DNA from: Acanthosoma haemorrhoidale
Taxonomy: Eukaryota; Arthropoda; Insecta; Hemiptera; Acanthosomatidae
Reading direction: 5' to 3'
Assembly (NCBI GenBank): GCA_930367205.1
Contig: OV884009.1
Location: 106,537,189-106,601,188, forward strand
DNA length: 64,000 nucleotides
Shown here: in pieces, positions 36,301 to 50,192 of the stretch
How the letters are laid out: the number at the start of each line of letters is the position of its first letter
How positions within the stretch are numbered: the first letter of the stretch is position 1
Made by a program: the position numbers and the translations under genes
The notes under the pieces: model-generated
What the model was told of the DNA's origin: nothing
The model's database searches: none
Seen by the model: the letters and a program-made list of their open reading frames with translations, nothing else

Positions 36301-39300
36301 GTTTTATTTTCTAACATATTCTATTCATTATTGATCTTTTCATTTTTAAAATGTTTTCTTAAGATTTATGTTGGATATGTCAAGCAACTGGATGTAGTTA
36401 AACCAGCCATGTTTATTTATTTTTTTATAATACATTTTTTCCCCTCCTATGTTAAATTTTAATGGACCATACAATATTCTGAAGAGTTTTCTCTCCTATA
36501 CTTTTTCTACTGTCATTGCCAAGCCTGAAAGGAGTGGCTTTACTTTGAAATTGGTTACAAGTAAGCATCTTTTGTTTTCTGTCTGCTGGTATATATTATG
36601 ATGACTGTTGTAAAAATGATCAATCAATCTGAAACTTGATTTATGTACCCCACAATGGTAATGATTTTTTTTATTTGCCAAATCCTAAAATAAACCAAAC
36701 CACTAGCCTTTAAAAAGTTCATTAAGATGTGGCTGCTGTAAACAAACAAACAAACAAATGAATCTTAATCAAAAACAATCTACACATTTAATTAGGCAGG
36801 TACTTACATCATTTATAGTAGATCCCATTTTTTTTTTTTTTTTCAATAGAATTCAATGGGGTCCACTTTCTTTAGTTAGTACTTAATAAAATAAATTATG
36901 TAATTTGTATTATGGTTTTTGTGCCCCTTTTAAGAAGTTAGAGACTGCTTACTTATTACAACTAGGAAAATATTGTTGAAATAATGTTTCATCACAGTTT
37001 GGATCACTTGCTCTTTTGTGGTTACAAGGTTTTTTCCACATTCATTTTAAGGTATTAGGAGTTGACATTGAAATAATATAATTAAGTGGGGTTATGGTAA
37101 TAATAAATGTTTTAGATTAGAGTGCATAATATGATTTGGCTGTATTGTGGATTGATATATTCTAATAAAGCTATGGGAAAGTAATAAGATGGTATAAGGT
37201 AGCTCTAGTATGAAGAACCGAAGTGGAACGTTGTGGAAATAGTTCAGCAACAAAAAGAAAGGATGGGAGAGGTGCATGACTCAATATTATATCGGTCTGT
37301 TTTCGTCGCTGTTTTGAATTGGACTATCGACTGGTCTATGAATTGGGAGAAATTAAAGTTGTGTTGATGTGTCAGTTGCATAGCACTGTAAATTTAGTCA
37401 GTCACATGATGTAGGCCACTGTAATATTAAATATCAAGGTGTGTGCATTGTTATTACAATTATTTATACTTTGTCTATCTAATGTTTTGTGTTAAACCAA
37501 TTTTATGTATTATTCTAGTTTTGTGAGAAGAGATAGTTTTTTTTTTTTTTAAATATTATTATGGAATATACATTGTAGGTACAAAAGCAAAATCTGTGTC
37601 CAGTTCTGGAGAAAGGAGGTCTTCAACAGCCAACAGACAGCCTGCAAATCAACAAAACCAACAGGAAGGGCGAAGCTTTGCTGCCTTCTTGCGGAATCTG
37701 GCCAACAAACAGTCTGCAAATGGTCTGCATTTGTCTTTAATTCTTAATTAGTCTTAAAAGTCTTATTGTGTTCACTGTAGTTCATTTTATTTTTCCACAG
37801 AAAATGATGAAACTGGTAGGAATTCACCGAAAAATAGAGGGCTTTCCAATTTGCCTAGGGCACCTTCTCCAGCTAACAACAAAATTCATGATAAAGTAAG
37901 GTCAATTTATCATATTTGAATATAAACTTATAATTTATGGTGGGTCCTCCTTTCAATAATATAATCTCATATTTTAATAATATAGAATCAGATCATAAAT
38001 AGATGTGAATGTTTTTTTGTTTTTTTTGGCAATCGGCTTAGGAAAAAATGTATTATATTCTCATAACATGCATCACTGGTGGACATATTAATTTTTCTAT
38101 TCTATTCTGCTATATAACTCTGCATCAAGTACTTATGTGAATTGAAACCAGTCTCCAAGATACACTTATGTGGATCCCACTCCCTAAAAACATGTTATAT
38201 ATGGACTTGAGCTAGACATACTTAGTGTGTCAGTTATGAAATCTGATGAAAATAAAACATTTTCTTTCATCAACCAAAGCCATTTCTTAACAATTAAAGG
38301 TTTTATCACAGTTGCAAACTCGATTTTAATGAATTTTTGTAATTGTAGTCCCAACACAAAAATCAGGACATTAAGATCTTAAATTTGATCCCATAGTTAA
38401 TATGATAAGGAAATATTTATATAATTGCTGCCAGTAGGGAATCATGTCCTATTACATGGTGTGTACCAGGCACCAGCAACAGGCCTCATGAGATGTAGTA
38501 CCCCTTTGTTGCAAATACAAGGTGCTGGCTGCTTTGCTCTCATCGACACTATCATATTAAGCGTAAATTTTGGAGTTAGTGGAAGAAGGAAAATTCCAAT
38601 GTTTTGGAGAGGTCTACGGCATTGGTGACAATGGTTTCATTCTATTACCCTGACATAATTGGCTTCAAGGGTAACAGTAAGGTCGGTCGCCTTACATAAT
38701 AAATTCTTTTCCATTTGGTACCAAACAAACAATAGTGAGAAAGGCAAAAAAATGATCAGCCAGGAAAATGAAAATTTATAAAAATCAATTTCTTTTTATA
38801 AAGAAAAATTTTTTTGCTATGATATATTATCATTTCACCTGGTGATAGTTCAGTTTTAGAGTAGAGAGAAGTGCAATAACAAAGCAAACCAGCTCGTTTT
38901 TTTTAGAAATGGGGATTAATGTCCAAAAACTTTTATGGTTGACTAAGCCTATAATACTTGACTCGCTAGGCATTATGAATAATCATATATACCAATCATA
39001 GCTAATGAAACCAAGGGTTATTAAAGATCTAAAAGGTACTAAATAAATATCTTATTAATATGTTTTACACAGATAGCAGTATTTTTCATGTAGTCACATT
39101 AAATATAATAGAACCTTCATGTCTCTAGGTGGAACAGGGGATTCACATAAAGGTTTATGAGTTTTTTTTGGGGGGGGGGGTGAAACCCTAAAAAACATTC
39201 ACTTATTTTATGAAGATCACTTGTTTCCTAATTAAAGCTGTACTTTTGATCAATGATGTAATTTTATTTCAAATATTGAGACACTTTCCTCAGTATTCAT

Positions 39301-42300
39301 TTTAAAATAAAGCTACAATTTATTTGTTGGAGATATATAAGTGTATATCTATTTATACTACTTAAAAATATTGATTTATGTTTACTCATTAAAGTGTGTT
39401 TAATTAAAAAACATTTTATTGTATTTGAGGAGGCAAGTTTAAGGAGCGGGTTTCAACCATATAGACCCCACGATGCTCGAGTTGCTACCCTGGCTATACC
39501 ACCAATAGACTATGGTTACCCTCATCATATATACCCCCAGCACATCCACCCTTCATACAGGTCAGCTCTTATGTACTAAAGCTATTTTTAAAGTTTATTA
39601 CCTATTAGGTATAACCTATTAATTGTTTCTATATCATATGCCAATTTTAAGAGTTCCTTAGTCAAAATTTGGTTTTGAATTTTTGGAAAAATTCTTTCAA
39701 ATATGTGATTGAAACAAATTTTTGGTATTAATATAAAAAAAAATTTTCATCCTGCAGTGTAGTGGTTACAGAACTGGCTACTAACTTAAGAGATCCTGGT
39801 TTGATTCCTGGCTTCCCCTGTAAGGGTCTTTTTCTGTGGGGGTTGGTTTGATTAACGCTTACGCAGCCTCATGAGGAAAAATAAGTTACTAATTGAGTAA
39901 AGAATCAACAGATTTAGAAAACTAAAACAAAAAAAAAGCTAAAAGCACCTGTCCCACTAGCTCCTTAGTCCATCACCTACCAACTATAGTGTCAACCTTG
40001 GCTCAAGACTTTTTTCGAGGGGACAAACTGGCCATAAATCCAGATTTCTATTTTAGAAAAGATACCTAATGATTAAGAGCTAAATGACAGCAATAGGTCT
40101 TAATCCATTGCTCCTATAGTAGCTTTAAGTGGAGGTAGCACCATGTCTAGGCAATATTATGTATCGCTTCACATAGTTCGTAATTATGATATTACCAACA
40201 AAAAAATATTTATGATTCAGTTATCCTCCCAAAGAATGGTTTATGCTAGATATTGTTCTTACTCTCCAATGGCCCTTTTAATTTAGTTTTAAAATTCAAA
40301 GAAACTTACAAATTAAAGGGGAATAAAGTATTTTGGAACTATATACCTGTTCGGACTAATCTTTAGCCCAATTAGTGTGAATTAATTAAGTAGTATTGTA
40401 TCTTTTTTCATTGATATATTTGCTATCAATAATATGAAATAAAACATTTTCAGGATTGAAGATTACTACCCAGAAAGGTGTGGAATCATATATACACCCT
40501 ATATATATCCTATGATGCCACCACCTCTTTTGGTGTCCCCTTATGAGAGGTAATCTTAAATATTATTTTTTGTCAAAACTTAGTTTTTGAGTATTGACAT
40601 GTATGTAGTGATTGATAAGGGTGACCATAATCACTTTAAATAAATCAATTGATGATTAATTTAAAATTAGTTTCCTTTAGTATTAACCAAGTTAATTATT
40701 TGTTGTATATTATGCGTCTATGTGTTGTTCATTTATGATTTTTTTTATTTATATAATGTCCCAGGGATTCGATTAAATCTCTAAACTGATCAAGTGAAAT
40801 CATAAAGTTTACATTTCTAAGCTATTAAAAAGATTTATTTAGTAAACCAAACATTCATTAGGTCTATATAATAGAACAATGATCACAGAAACTTAAACTA
40901 TTCTACTGTAAGAACTTTAAAAGAAGTATATAGAAATAGTTAGCGAGAAATATATTTTTTTAAATGGAACTTAATTGTAATGTTTATTCATTTTTATTGT
41001 AACACGTGGATTTATGGCACCTTGAGTTACAAATGACATTACTTTTTTTATAAGCGCTACTATTCATTTGTCATTGTATTTTTGGTCTTGACCCTTGAAC
41101 CCTTGACCTGCGAATAAAGATAATTTTCCTGCAATTTCACTCAAACTCAGCTTAATTGGTGGGACTCAATTGGGAGTGGTTGTATTTAAAGAGTGTTTCT
41201 AGGAAGCCAATCTTTTATGATGCCACCTGAAGTACCAATTTGAAGTAAATTGTTTTTCATATTAATTTCAATCCCCATAATGTTGTTTGCATCTAATGGA
41301 CCTCCATCTACCTTAGATACACCAATCAAAATAGTAGAACCCACTAACGCGTCTTTAAAGTATCTTACATTTTTTCAGCAGATATGTTTAGGTTTTGTGC
41401 TGCATGTGTTCCCTTTGTTCTTTTATATTTCCTTCTTTTTGGCAGAAACAGCATAGGTTTTTTTACCCATATCCTTCTTTTCTAGTAAATTCCATTTCTC
41501 AAACTATATAAAATGCTTTGTTCTCAGTCAGCTCCTTCCCCTTCTGATGCAACTAACAATATAGGTCTTGAAATAGTTGTAAACTGGTTCATGGTGTCTT
41601 ATTGTTTGCTAAAGAAGTTAGTTCAGCTGCTGGTAAATCTTCTGATGTTGTAACATTGTTATTAATTAATTAAGCAGCTGGTAAGTCCTCTGAAGTTAAA
41701 GTGTAATGGTTGTGTTGCTGTTTGAGAAACTGATCCAGGTCTTCTTTAGTTAAAGCTTTTTAACCAAATACAGTTGGAATATAAGTAGATTGGACTCCTG
41801 CTTTTGGGTCTGTTCTAAATAAGGTTTATAAGGTAATCGTTTTAATGATACGAATATTACTTTTGAAATTGAACTAAGTAACAACCGAAAGCCTAGTTTT
41901 TTGTTTCATTGTCAATTAGCCAAGCAAGTAATATAGCTTCGACATCTTAATTTCATCACTCAACTGATTCTTAGATTGGTGGATATCTAGGCCTACCATT
42001 AACAATTTTTAATGATGGTCACATGGTAGTTAATTCTTGTATGGCAGTAGCTGTAAACTCATGGCCATTGTCACCTTGTAGTATATGATGACAACCAACT
42101 TCCAGAAAGGTTTTTAATATTTCCATTCCTACTTTAGTTGCTCTTTTCAAAGTCGATGGGCGCAGAAAGCTAAATTTTTTCACATGATCCTGATAATGTA
42201 CTAGTCATTTATAATTTCTGTCTGGGTTGAACTGTAAGTCAACTAAATTGACTTGACCATGATGGTTGTAGTCGCTGGAGAGAATTGGGCAAACAACATT

Positions 42301-45300
42301 TTCATTCCTTGGAAATTTCATTTTAGATTGACATACCATGCAAAGCTTCAAAAACTCCAGTACGGGCAAGTGGGGTTTAAGTATCTGGATGTCAAACTAT
42401 ACATTTATCTCTACAAGTTGACTGATGGGTTTTCATATGTTAATATATTCTTCCGTAAGCACTTAAGTCAGAGTCAGACTTTCTCTTCAAATCAAAGACT
42501 TTTTAGTACCTACTTCTATCAGATCGTATTTATAGTATTACACTCTAATTACCTCATATTAAAATGATAAAAATATAAGAGAGCTATCAATATTTACTTA
42601 ATCTTTTCCTTGTGGAACAGAGCACTCCACATAACTTTAATTTTATATTCAAAAAACAATAAATTTAATATAACTGGCACAAATGGTTTGGTAGATTTTC
42701 CAAATTTGTCTTTATCGTTGCCAAGTGCATTGTTGAATTTGTGAACGAAACATTTAATAGTGATGTGTAAACTGTATATTGTGCTGTGATAAACCAGTTT
42801 CGAGTGCCCAAGTTTTCCAAGCTATTCGCCATATTCGTATATCAAAACATAAAGAAAACAAGGAAAGAAGGTCAAGGTTTTGACAAATTTTCTTTAATTG
42901 CATCTTCAAGTTTTCGCACATCATGTGAGTCAACTTTTAATGTAGACTTGTACCGTGCTTTAGTTATGGTCGACATCCTCTTACATAAAATTACCAACTC
43001 TCATTTTAAAGATTTCTTGGAAAAGTATACTGGTATAAAAAAAACCTGACCTAAGTACTGTGAGGAAAAACTATTTACACATTTAACTATGTACATGAAA
43101 ACCCTGGATAAAATCTGAGAGTAGGGCTGATTTCAAGGAACACTATTTTGACCTATGCTTGCCACCTCAATCAGTATACAAGAGGGGGGCATGATTAGAG
43201 GTAGCTGAATGCTACTTCAAGAGCTTTGATTCAATAAAAGATGTTTTGTAAAAACTTGATTTAGGTTCCGTTGCGGTAGTAGTCCTAAAAACCTAATGAT
43301 AATGTAGTATAATTATGTATAAACCTACTTTGGGGAATCACTTGGCCTATATTTCAGCAAACACCAGTTTCTTAGCCCACCCATAACAAAATTAGAGAGT
43401 CAGAACAATCATTGATTGATAGCATCCCTATGATCAGCTGTGGCATTGAAAAACTTGAAGAGTCGACATAAGAAATTGAAGAAAAAAATTAAAGCTGTGC
43501 AGGAGATAATTTCAGAAGTGCGCAATGAAATGGGTGTTACAGAAAATCTGGAAGACAAATTGTCTCCAATAGAATCAGGGCTTTTAAACATGCTTCAATA
43601 ATTTGGGTTGATGTAGTATAGTCATTTAGCTCTTAAAAAAACTTGAGGCTTGATCATTGCAGGTTTTAATTTGAAAATGCATCTACAGAACCACTAGTCA
43701 ACAAAAAAAAATGGTGCACTTGAATAAATTCAAATATTTGCTTCCTAATAGAATTATTTCGGCTTTTAATTCCTTATTAATTAATATTAAATATTTTTAG
43801 TAAAATAAGGGGCTATACATATGAAGAAAAAGCCCAATACATATTTAAAAAAGTTGTACAGAAGTGTCTATTTTGATTTCTTGTGTAATTAATCTTTTAA
43901 AATTTAGCCAAAGGTTTTTCTAATTTTAATTTAAAAAATGGTTTTGATGGTCGAGCAAGTAGCCTGTGTTGTTTGTTGCTTTAGTGGTAGACGGTCGAAG
44001 ATGAAGCTATGCTACTCATGCATTGGGTTTACCTGAAACGACTGTGTTCAGAGGGCAATTACAAGTTACTGTGAGTCAGGTTTGTGCAATCACTGACAGA
44101 GCCAAGAGATAACTGATTTCAGTATCGGTTTTCAACTGCTACTGAGACTGCTCAACTTCTTCATACAACTCGGGGAATAGCAGTATGTGCAGAAACTGTT
44201 ATAAAAAGACTTGCTGAAGTGAATTCAAACCCTCAAAGACCAGCATCTGGGTCATTGTTGACCAGAGAACATCATTGAACAGTAAAATTTAATTAAAGCT
44301 TTACAACAATAAAATATCCTATTTTAAATTTTTATTTAAATGTAAATGTTTTATTTCTTTTCCCTGTTCTTATATAATATTTCCTTTATTGATTGCTTCC
44401 ATTTGTTGTTGGTCTGGTTCACTATTCTGTTCAAGAGTAACTTACGTATGTATAAAGGCCAAATACAGAAAGGTTTAATTATTCTATACATGGCTTGCAT
44501 AATAGGTGTAATGTTTATAGTATTATAATGTGTTTTGTTCAGTTTCTTCAACTTTCACTATCTTCTTTACCTTTTCCTTATGTTTATTGTCCATTAATTT
44601 TAAATAGTTAAGTTATTTAGTTTAGTCTTTGGTGGATTGTTCTTGAATACTTGTTTTATTTAATTGATTTATGCAAAAATCTACTTCCACATGTTTCGGT
44701 TCTTCTTTGTGGTTTATATTTTTGTACTATCTGCTAGTTTATTGTTCTTTTCTTGCTGTGTCGATATTCAATACACAACAAATTTATTCATCTATGTATA
44801 CGCCACACAACACCTGGTATATAGAATATACAAATGGACTATAATATGAAATTGCCACACCAGGGAGAAGAGAGAAAGAAAATTTTCTTACCTGGTCTAT
44901 CACCTCTGCCAACAATGTCCTCTCACTTCTCGATGTTGCTGTTCAGCATACATATAAGGTACAGCATGTTCTGTGATGTCAAGGTAATAAACTGGTAAAA
45001 CAATGCCCCTCGAATAAGGCCCCGATATTTATCACAAATGAAACTTATTACACCGACAAGATGGCTAACATAGGTGACTCAGACCTTGGCTCCTCATCCC
45101 CCCTCTCCCCCACCAGGTGGCATGTGACTTTGTATCAAAATGATATAGCACTCATCTAAATAAATACATCAATCATAAATGATACAGCAAAACATCTAAA
45201 TAAACGGTTTGAAGGACTTCTGTGCCCGTGTGTTGCATAATTATTTTTTGGTGGTTGAGTTTCAACGCAATTCTTTGGTAACCAATTGATGACATGAAAT

Positions 45301-48300
45301 GAAAAGATAAAAGGGACATAGTCCCCTAAGAATAACACCAAGGAACAAAATAAAAATAAAAAATAAATTTACAGGTTTTATAAGCTTCTAATTACTATGT
45401 ACATGGTGGGGTGGGGTTAGTAACTTTATTTAATGAAATAACATTTGCTCTTTTCCAGGAAGAGGAAAATGTAGAATTGCATAGAGAAAAATTATAAATG
45501 TGAAGTAATAAGGGAAGAATTGTAGGGAGACACAGCTTAAGGAATTTCATGAGAATGCCATACAGACCTACCGAATTCGTTCTTGATTTCATAATTGAGG
45601 AAATGAGGTCAGAAGGACAGATATACAAGAAAAAGAAGTTGTCTGGGTGGAAATTACAAGTGATGTTAATTGGACTAAAGGGAAGGATTTGTGATGAAGC
45701 AATCAGGGTGGACGGAAAGTATGAGTTAAGGCCATTGGAGAAATACCCCAAACAGAAGAGGTGTTAGGTTTAATGAGAGAAACTTTGCAGAGATAGTCTC
45801 ATTTGGAGGGAAAGTCTTACAGAAGATAACGACTCATGAAAGAATTTTGATTAGGTGAGGTGGATTTTAGACTAAGTGAGGTTGAGAAGGGTTTTAAAGA
45901 GGAATTCATCTTCTGGGTGCCTGATGCAGATAAACCTTCTCCTTGTTGTGTTCCGACACCTCATTAATTCTTTAATTTCCTTAAATTGAACCAAGAAGCT
46001 GGGGAACGGCAGACTTAGGAAGGTGCATGCTTCTCAAGATTGGAGAGGAGATTGACAGTAAGAAACCATAGGATCAATGGAGGAGGTGAAGGAATATAAT
46101 AGGTCCCATTGAGTATTCTCCAGTCAGATCGGAGGTTACGTAGGGGATATTCCTGGAGAAGGGGTGAGTGACATCCAGATTGTATGATAGGGAAATGAGA
46201 TTGTTATTGAGAGGAAAAAATTTAATTCACGGGTAAAGTCTATGATAAAAAGATCTTTGCAGGAATCTGAAACATTCATAGGTACCAGAATGTGGGACGA
46301 CAAAAAGATTCAAGGAAGTGGTAAGGTTGACAAGGAAACGTTTCACTAAGGAATTGCTAAGAAAATTAGTGTTGAGATCACCTGCTGAAATAATATGATT
46401 AAATGAAGAGCCAAGGTTATAGAGAGTATTTTCAAATACAGGATTGTAGGGAGCTTTTGAGGAGAACAAGAAATATCTGCATAGAGGATACATTTAGAGT
46501 GGTACAATACTTCAGCGAAGAGGTATCCTATGTGGGGGCTGGGAGTGAAGAGAGGATTTGGGATATGAAGCTATAATGGACAAAAAGACGTGTAAAGAGA
46601 TGTAAGATCTTTTTCGAATCAATAACTGGGTTAATGCGTAATTTTATGCCTATTAGAGCCATATAAAAAAAAAATGTCACCTGTGACAATTAGTTCTCCA
46701 ATGTACAATTAGCTGAATAACTAAAAAAAAAAAATATCCTTGGTACGAACTATTAAAAGAAATCAAAGAGAAATACCCCCCCTTCTGTTAAAAAACATCT
46801 AAGTTGAATATTTCAAAACAAAATGTAACCTACTTCTAACAATTGATCAAAGCAAAGAACATAAAAATGTTTTACTACTTATTACAATGCAAAATGAAAT
46901 AACTATATCACAAAGTAAAAAAACAATAAAAACTGCTCTTGTTGTGTATTTATAGCATATTTCAATTATACCTCCCCTCTCTCATTAATTTTATAATTAA
47001 CAAAAAGTATTTCAGTCTAAGTTGATATAATATTATTTTTGTATTATATTTGTTATTTTCTTAATATTTAGAATATTTTAAACTTAAATATTTTTATAAT
47101 TGCATCATATGATGTTTAAGATTTAATTAGCCGCATTGGGTTGTTCTCGCTGTCTAAATTTGGCTTGCTCTATCCTTTCCCAACCTGACCCACTTGTGAC
47201 GGGAGACTTTATTGCGTGAAGTAGATGTCAGGTCCAAGCTCAATACATTGTGGCTTTTTAAGTACCGTCATATCACATATATATATGTATGTGTGTATAT
47301 ATCTGGCTTGGAGCAGCTAATAATTATATAAGTTACGTATTTTTAGGCTTAATTTGCTCTCTCTTTCTGATTGTGCTCACCAGAGACCCCTTTTACATAT
47401 ATATAATTTACACTTGTTCTTTTTATTCTCATTTTTTATTTTATATATCATATGGGGGTTAAATGCTTCACAGTACTGTTTTACTTAAAACCAAAGTGGG
47501 TTTAGATGCCATGGACTCAATGTGACAAAAGTATTCTGTAAGATCTGGGACAAGGAGTAGGCATGTCCATGTATTTTATAATATCTTGGATATAGCTGCT
47601 TTGAAATGCTGCTATTTATAGCAACCTACTCTCACCCGAAACTCCTGGAAAAACTCAGGGTGCAGCTGGATACCTGGGTCTTGGTCCCAGGTCAAAAACA
47701 CTTAACTAACTTAATTAAAATTATCTCAACACAAAACTCTTTCCTTAAAATCAATTTAATTCTGATAAATACATAAAATTTGCTAATAAAAAAATCAAAA
47801 TATATATATTATTATGTTTTTTATCTAAATTGTTTATATTTAAGTTAATCTGAGGTTTTAAAGGTTCTGTTAATATAAAAAAGAATGTCTGGCAAAAGGA
47901 AAATTGTTTAATAACATTACTTTTTATTAATTTATTATATATAAGCACATCTGTGACAAAATTACCATGTTAAAACTAAACTTAAAATTTACCTTAATAT
48001 TACTCATGACTGGCCAGATTTACTATTTTTACGTCCTTCAGTGAATTCTTCTTTTTTCTTTGTTGTGCCATGCGATCAGTACACGTCCACTGCTATCATC
48101 TCTTCAATCATTCTTCTCTGAATAAAAAATTCTTCATACTACTGTTCTTCCATATGCTTGCATCATGTCTCCTGCGATGATCCAAACGAACAAGCTCACC
48201 TTGTCTGCTGGTCAAATTGAACAAGGACAATCCCGTGTCCTTATAGCACTCATCTTTTTCTTGCCTTCTTGATTTTTTAACTTTCTCATTTTCCAATATA

Positions 48301-50126
48301 GTTGTGATATATATATATATATATAACATAATGAAAGCGTTTATTTACTTATTTTTCAAGGCCAATAATAAAATAACTAGGGAAAATCCAGGGGTCAAAG
48401 CCCCCTAGTAATGTAATAAACTGAAATAAATAAAACTAATATCCATGCTTTGGTGCTATTTCTAGTTAATAACTTTTAAACAAAATACAAATCTGAAATA
48501 TTAACAGTATTACATTTAAGTTGGCTAAATTCTAAAAAGACCACACATGAAACTTGTATTCAAAATTTAAATTAAGCCTGGTATAATGTAACAGAGGGGA
48601 AAAAATTAAATTAATTACTACAACTAATTTATAATTTTTAAATGGAATATAAATTTGACATTGCAACTACATCACATTAACGTTTGATAAATTCTTAAAA
48701 GAATAATATTACATATTATACATAATATTAATATGTATGTAGAATTAAAAATAAACCCAACATAATACCTCTCCATTTCATAAAAACATGTTACATTTTT
48801 ACTTTTGTTTTTTTATATTGAGAGTAAATTACTCAGACATGGGCTTTGGTTATCTTATTGTTATTTTATTGTTTTATAATAATCCTATATTGTTATTCAT
48901 TTTTTTATGACAATGAATATTTTTATCATTATGCAGTGTAAGTAAAGAAATTTACGTTATTATTTCTGTGCTCGATAGGATGAAGATGGAAGAAGAACAT
49001 AGAATGAGAGAGTGTGAGAGACGAAACAAGAAAAGCCCTCGTGGTCCATCTCCATCCCATTCATTGGAACCTGGTAATGCTAGTAATACTAACATGTAAA
49101 CCCTAACAACAGATGTTGAAAAGTTACAAAAATTGATTGGTGTTTTTGTAATGTTTGAACTTTTAACTAACTCTTAATTAACAAAATCCATAATAGATTT
49201 ATAAAATTTAGATCTTTTCGAAAATACCCACATCAGGGAATTTGTAGCAGTAACCTATTAGAATTTTGAAATGTTATCATATGTTCATACAGTCAAATCT
49301 AGTCTCCCCATCGGAGATCAGTTGTAGACATAAGTTGTTGGGTATTTCATGGATTGTACCCAAAAGTTTACGTAATTGCTGCAAATTTAAAGTAATATAT
49401 TATAATTACAAATAAAGCAACATAAGCATAAATGTTTAAAGATGATTTTAATAAATAAATAATCCATGAAATGTAAATTTCTTATTATTGTTAATTCTTT
49501 TAATTTATATTAATACAGATTCATTATTAAAAACAAGTTAAAATGCTTCTAAATATATTTTATACAATTGATCCTAAATATATTCCATAAGCACATCCTT
49601 CTATAGTGTTCTATCCATGCGCAGTCCTGTTCCCTTGCCATCATATTATCGCTTCCTCTCTTCCTTTGCTCTGTTTGGACATACTCGACAAGCCTCTCGA
49701 TAATATTCCAGATGTTCATGTATTAGAGGTTTTTATTTATTTATTTTTTTTTAGGGCATGTCAACCACAACAAGGGTTTTTGTTCTCTGCTGGTACTAGA
49801 GGCTTTAAGTAATATTCAGTCATAGCCCTTCTTTTGCCAATTCACATTATATGGACTATTTCACTTATTACTTTTTAAAGTTATTAAGCAATGCTATATC
49901 TTTAATACATTACACAAAGAAATTTACTTAAGAACAAAAAAAGTATGTATCGTATACTTATATAGATAGACTGTTATTTTTACTGCACCGAGTGTTTCAA
50001 ATTTTTACTTCATTTTATTTGAGATCATTGCTATCCCTCTTAACTTTAGTTCAGGTTAAAGTTTTAACTTCACTGCTTTGTCTCGTTGGATGATGTAAAA
50101 TCTACTTATTGTTTTCATATTTGAGC

Positions 50127-50192
<66 letters not shown>

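Larger units (their letters stand above)
31678..37578 (+). other. GSE1: Intron 11 (5.9 kb)
   Basis: Contains a piggyBac C-terminal fragment (32586-32940), a TATA/CA microsatellite (33276-33305), a near-duplicate pair (34130-34236 and 34829-34936) and a Tigger-like element (34329-35752). The last 1.8 kb is AT-rich with nothing recognised. Confidence 0.6.
40550..48978 (+). other. GSE1: Intron 15 (8.4 kb)
   Basis: The largest visible intron and a transposon graveyard: KRBA2/SCAND3-like integrase (minus), hAT-like piece, P-element-like piece, Tc1-like piece, LINE (minus) and a second piggyBac fragment. The stretches 44300-45150 and 46700-47500 are AT-rich and otherwise empty; 47630-48960 likewise. 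Confidence 0.6.

Noticed and set aside
38425..38628. Small gene in intron 13
   Set aside because: No known domain, no splice support, and neighbouring exons join correctly without it.
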